Below, one piece after another: positions 6,222-7,116 of a DNA stretch of 7,116 bases. Position 1 is the first letter of the stretch; each line of letters starts with the position of its first letter. The notes under the pieces are model-generated. The model did no database searches. It worked only from the letters and a program-made list of their open reading frames with translations, and was not told the origin of the DNA. The DNA comes from an uncultured Ruminococcus sp. GTDB lineage: Bacteria; Bacillota; Clostridia; Oscillospirales; Acutalibacteraceae. The translations under genes were made by a program, and so were the position numbers. Location of the stretch: contig CAMKNF010000102.1 in the NCBI GenBank assembly GCA_946414115.1, positions 1 through 7,116 on the forward strand, given 5' to 3'.

Positions 6222-6917
6222 TTAATTCACACCTTTCAAAATAGACTCGAAAGTTTCCAAGTCCTCGACAGTGGTAATCTTCAGATTTCGCTCACTGCCC
6301 TTTACCATTCTGATTTCCATTCCGTGACGATAAGCAATCTCACTGCTGCCTGCGGTAAGTCCTATCTCCTCATCGGAAACCGAGTTGTGTATATCAAGAT
6401 ATTTTCTGAATTTAAAGCTTTCGGGAGCTTGTCCTGCAAAAAGCTCGGAGCGTTTAAGCAGACAGCCGATACTGCGTCCGTCCTTACTCTGATAAACAGT
6501 GTCCTTTACAGAAATAACGGGCATTGCACCGTCATATTCCGTTGCGCCCTTAATGCAATCGGAAATGATTTCATCGGACACAAGAGGACGAGCCGCATCG
6601 TGAACAATAACAATATCTGTATCGGGCGCATTCTCATCAATGCATTTCAATCCGTTATATATTGAATGCTGACGAGTTTTGCCCGCAGGAGCATAACCAC
6701 AGATTTTAGTAATACCGTACTTTGCGGCATATTCCTCTACAAAACCCTGCCACTGCTCGCTTACAACAACTACCATATTGTCAATTTCATCGTGCTTCTG
6801 AAAAATATCAAAGCAATAGGAAATAATCGGCTTATCCTGCACCATGAGAAACTGCTTTGGTCTGTCAGCTCCCATTCTGCTTCCGACGCCGCCTGCAAGA
6901 ATTATAGCAGTATTCAT
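6222..6917 (-). CDS. IspD/TarI-family cytidylyltransferase (probable polyol-phosphate cytidylyltransferase)
   Basis: About 231 residues, the normal size for IspD/TarI enzymes, which join CTP with a sugar-alcohol phosphate to give a CDP-alcohol and pyrophosphate. Counting from the upstream ATG, the CTP-binding loop is AGGVGSRMGADRPKQFL (9-25, with Arg15 and Lys22). It is followed by GKTRQHSIYNGL (80-91), HDAARP (107-112), DT (140-141), Arg157, and NLKITTVEDL with Lys214. The usual QTPQxF block is replaced by QAPESF (164-169). The family includes both IspD (isoprenoid pathway) and TarI (CDP-ribitol). The operon with a polyol dehydrogenase and a CDP-polyol phosphotransferase favours the second role. 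Two ATGs stand side by side (6920 and 6917). GGAGG lies three bases from the first and six from the second, so the second is preferred. It is the first gene after the promoter. Confidence 0.9.
   Translation of the reverse strand: MNTAIILAGGVGSRMGADRPKQFLMVQDKPIISYCFDIFQKHDEIDNMVVVVSEQWQGFVEEYAAKYGITKICGYAPAGKTRQHSIYNGLKCIDENAPDTDIVIVHDAARPLVSDEIISDCIKGATEYDGAMPVISVKDTVYQSKDGRSIGCLLKRSELFAGQAPESFKFRKYLDIHNSVSDEEIGLTAGSSEIAYRHGMEIRMVKGSERNLKITTVEDLETFESILKGVN
6230..6236 (-). promoter_or_regulatory. Ribosome binding site favouring the TTG start of the dehydrogenase gene
   Basis: On the minus strand this reads AAAGGTG, nine bases before TTG (6220-6218) and eighteen before the in-frame ATG (6211-6209). 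It lies inside the last codons of the cytidylyltransferase gene, so the two genes are probably translationally coupled. Confidence 0.6.
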
Positions 6918-6920
6918 CAT

Positions 6921-6997
6921 ACTCCTCCGTTCATATTACAAAAGCTATATAATAACAAAACAAAATTTACATAAATCAAACATTTATAGTCACTAGT
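6921..6997 (-). other. AT-rich 5' untranslated region of the polyol operon
   Basis: From the predicted start near 6991 to the first gene there are about 70 bases, very rich in A and T. GGAGG at 6924-6928 serves as ribosome binding site. I see no stable hairpin, riboswitch-like element or small reading frame here. Confidence 0.6.
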
Positions 6998-7027
6998 ATA
7001 ATACCACATATAGGGCTTTTTTGTCAA
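6998..7027 (-). promoter_or_regulatory. Sigma-A promoter of the polyol-phosphate operon
   Basis: A perfect -35 box TTGACA (7027-7022), an 18-base spacer and a -10 box TATTAT (7003-6998), preceded by TGG, which gives an extended -10 (TGn). The expected start is near 6991. It is the only clear promoter before the four tightly packed genes, which it should drive together. Bases 7028-7076 upstream are AT-rich with nothing recognisable. Confidence 0.85.
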
Positions 7028-7076
7028 TATGCACGATATACATTGTGTTTATTATTAAAATTACAATTGATAAAAG

Positions 7077-7116
7077 AGATCGGAAGAGCACACGTCTGAA
7101 CTCCAGTCACCATCAA
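7077..7116 (+). other. Illumina TruSeq read-2/P7-side adapter with start of index (artefact)
   Basis: Bases 7077-7110 are the 34-base TruSeq indexed adapter, starting AGATCGGAAGAGC and ending CCAGTCAC. The last six bases, CATCAA, would be the first bases of a sample index. This is not genomic sequence, and the true end of the locus is at 7076 or slightly before it. Confidence 0.98.

Noticed and set aside
6222..6917. Calling the cytidylyltransferase plain IspD of the isoprenoid pathway
   Set aside because: The family alone would allow it, but the operon with a polyol dehydrogenase, an epimerase and a CDP-polyol phosphotransferase makes a polyol-phosphate substrate more likely. I leave the symbol blank rather than assert tarI.
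6324..6974. Plus-strand open frames opposite the cytidylyltransferase gene
   Set aside because: They mirror a well-supported IspD/TarI-family gene, show no recognisable domain and no proper translation signals.
46..7076. Mobile elements, CRISPR repeats, tRNA or rRNA genes
   Set aside because: I saw no transposase motifs, no regularly spaced direct repeats, no terminal inverted repeats and no cloverleaf-like sequences. The space is filled by the listed genes.

Overview
The window is a 7.03-kb piece of AT-rich bacterial chromosome (46-7076) with untrimmed Illumina TruSeq adapter at both ends (1-45 and 7077-7116). The sequence therefore comes from a sequencing library or assembly, and its ends are technical. 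Several things point to a low-GC Firmicute, most likely a gut or rumen Clostridia (Ruminococcaceae/Oscillospiraceae-like): strong GGAGG-type ribosome binding sites, consensus sigma-A promoters, the gene order infC-rpmI-rplT, and TagF-like surface-polymer genes. The taxon is inferred from gene content and style, not from a search. Every gene lies on the minus strand, so reading in the direction of transcription goes from high to low coordinates.

Region A (about 7027 to 2693) is a tight four-gene operon behind a good sigma-A promoter at 6998-7027. The order is an IspD/TarI-family cytidylyltransferase, a zinc MDR polyol-phosphate dehydrogenase (closer to GatD than to classical TarJ), a ribulose-phosphate/allulose-phosphate 3-epimerase family protein, and a TagB/TagF-family CDP-polyol phosphotransferase. 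Gaps between genes are 1, 11 and 7 bases. Together they read as a short pathway: epimerise a ketose phosphate, reduce it to a polyol phosphate, activate it with CTP to a CDP-polyol, and transfer the polyol phosphate onto a surface glycan or teichoic-acid-like polymer. The exact polyol (ribitol, another pentitol, or a hexitol) cannot be fixed from the sequence.

Region B (about 2696 to 1376) is the translation operon infC-rpmI-rplT (IF3, L35, L20). Its promoter has its -35 box on top of the stop codon of the phosphotransferase gene. A leader of about 150 bases carries a 12-bp terminator hairpin that can be displaced by an alternative pairing, which fits L20-type attenuation. IF3 appears to start at a rare AUC codon, decided by a well-placed Shine-Dalgarno sequence.

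Region C (1313 to 46) holds a SpoU/TrmH-family RNA methyltransferase preceded by a 13-bp hairpin. A four-base ATGA overlap then leads into the first 163 codons of dprA, which is cut off by the adapter. There is no gene-free stretch longer than 300 bases, and I see no mobile element, CRISPR array, tRNA or rRNA gene. The most interesting parts are the polyol operon with its unusual epimerase and dehydrogenase partners, and the infC leader with its AUC start.
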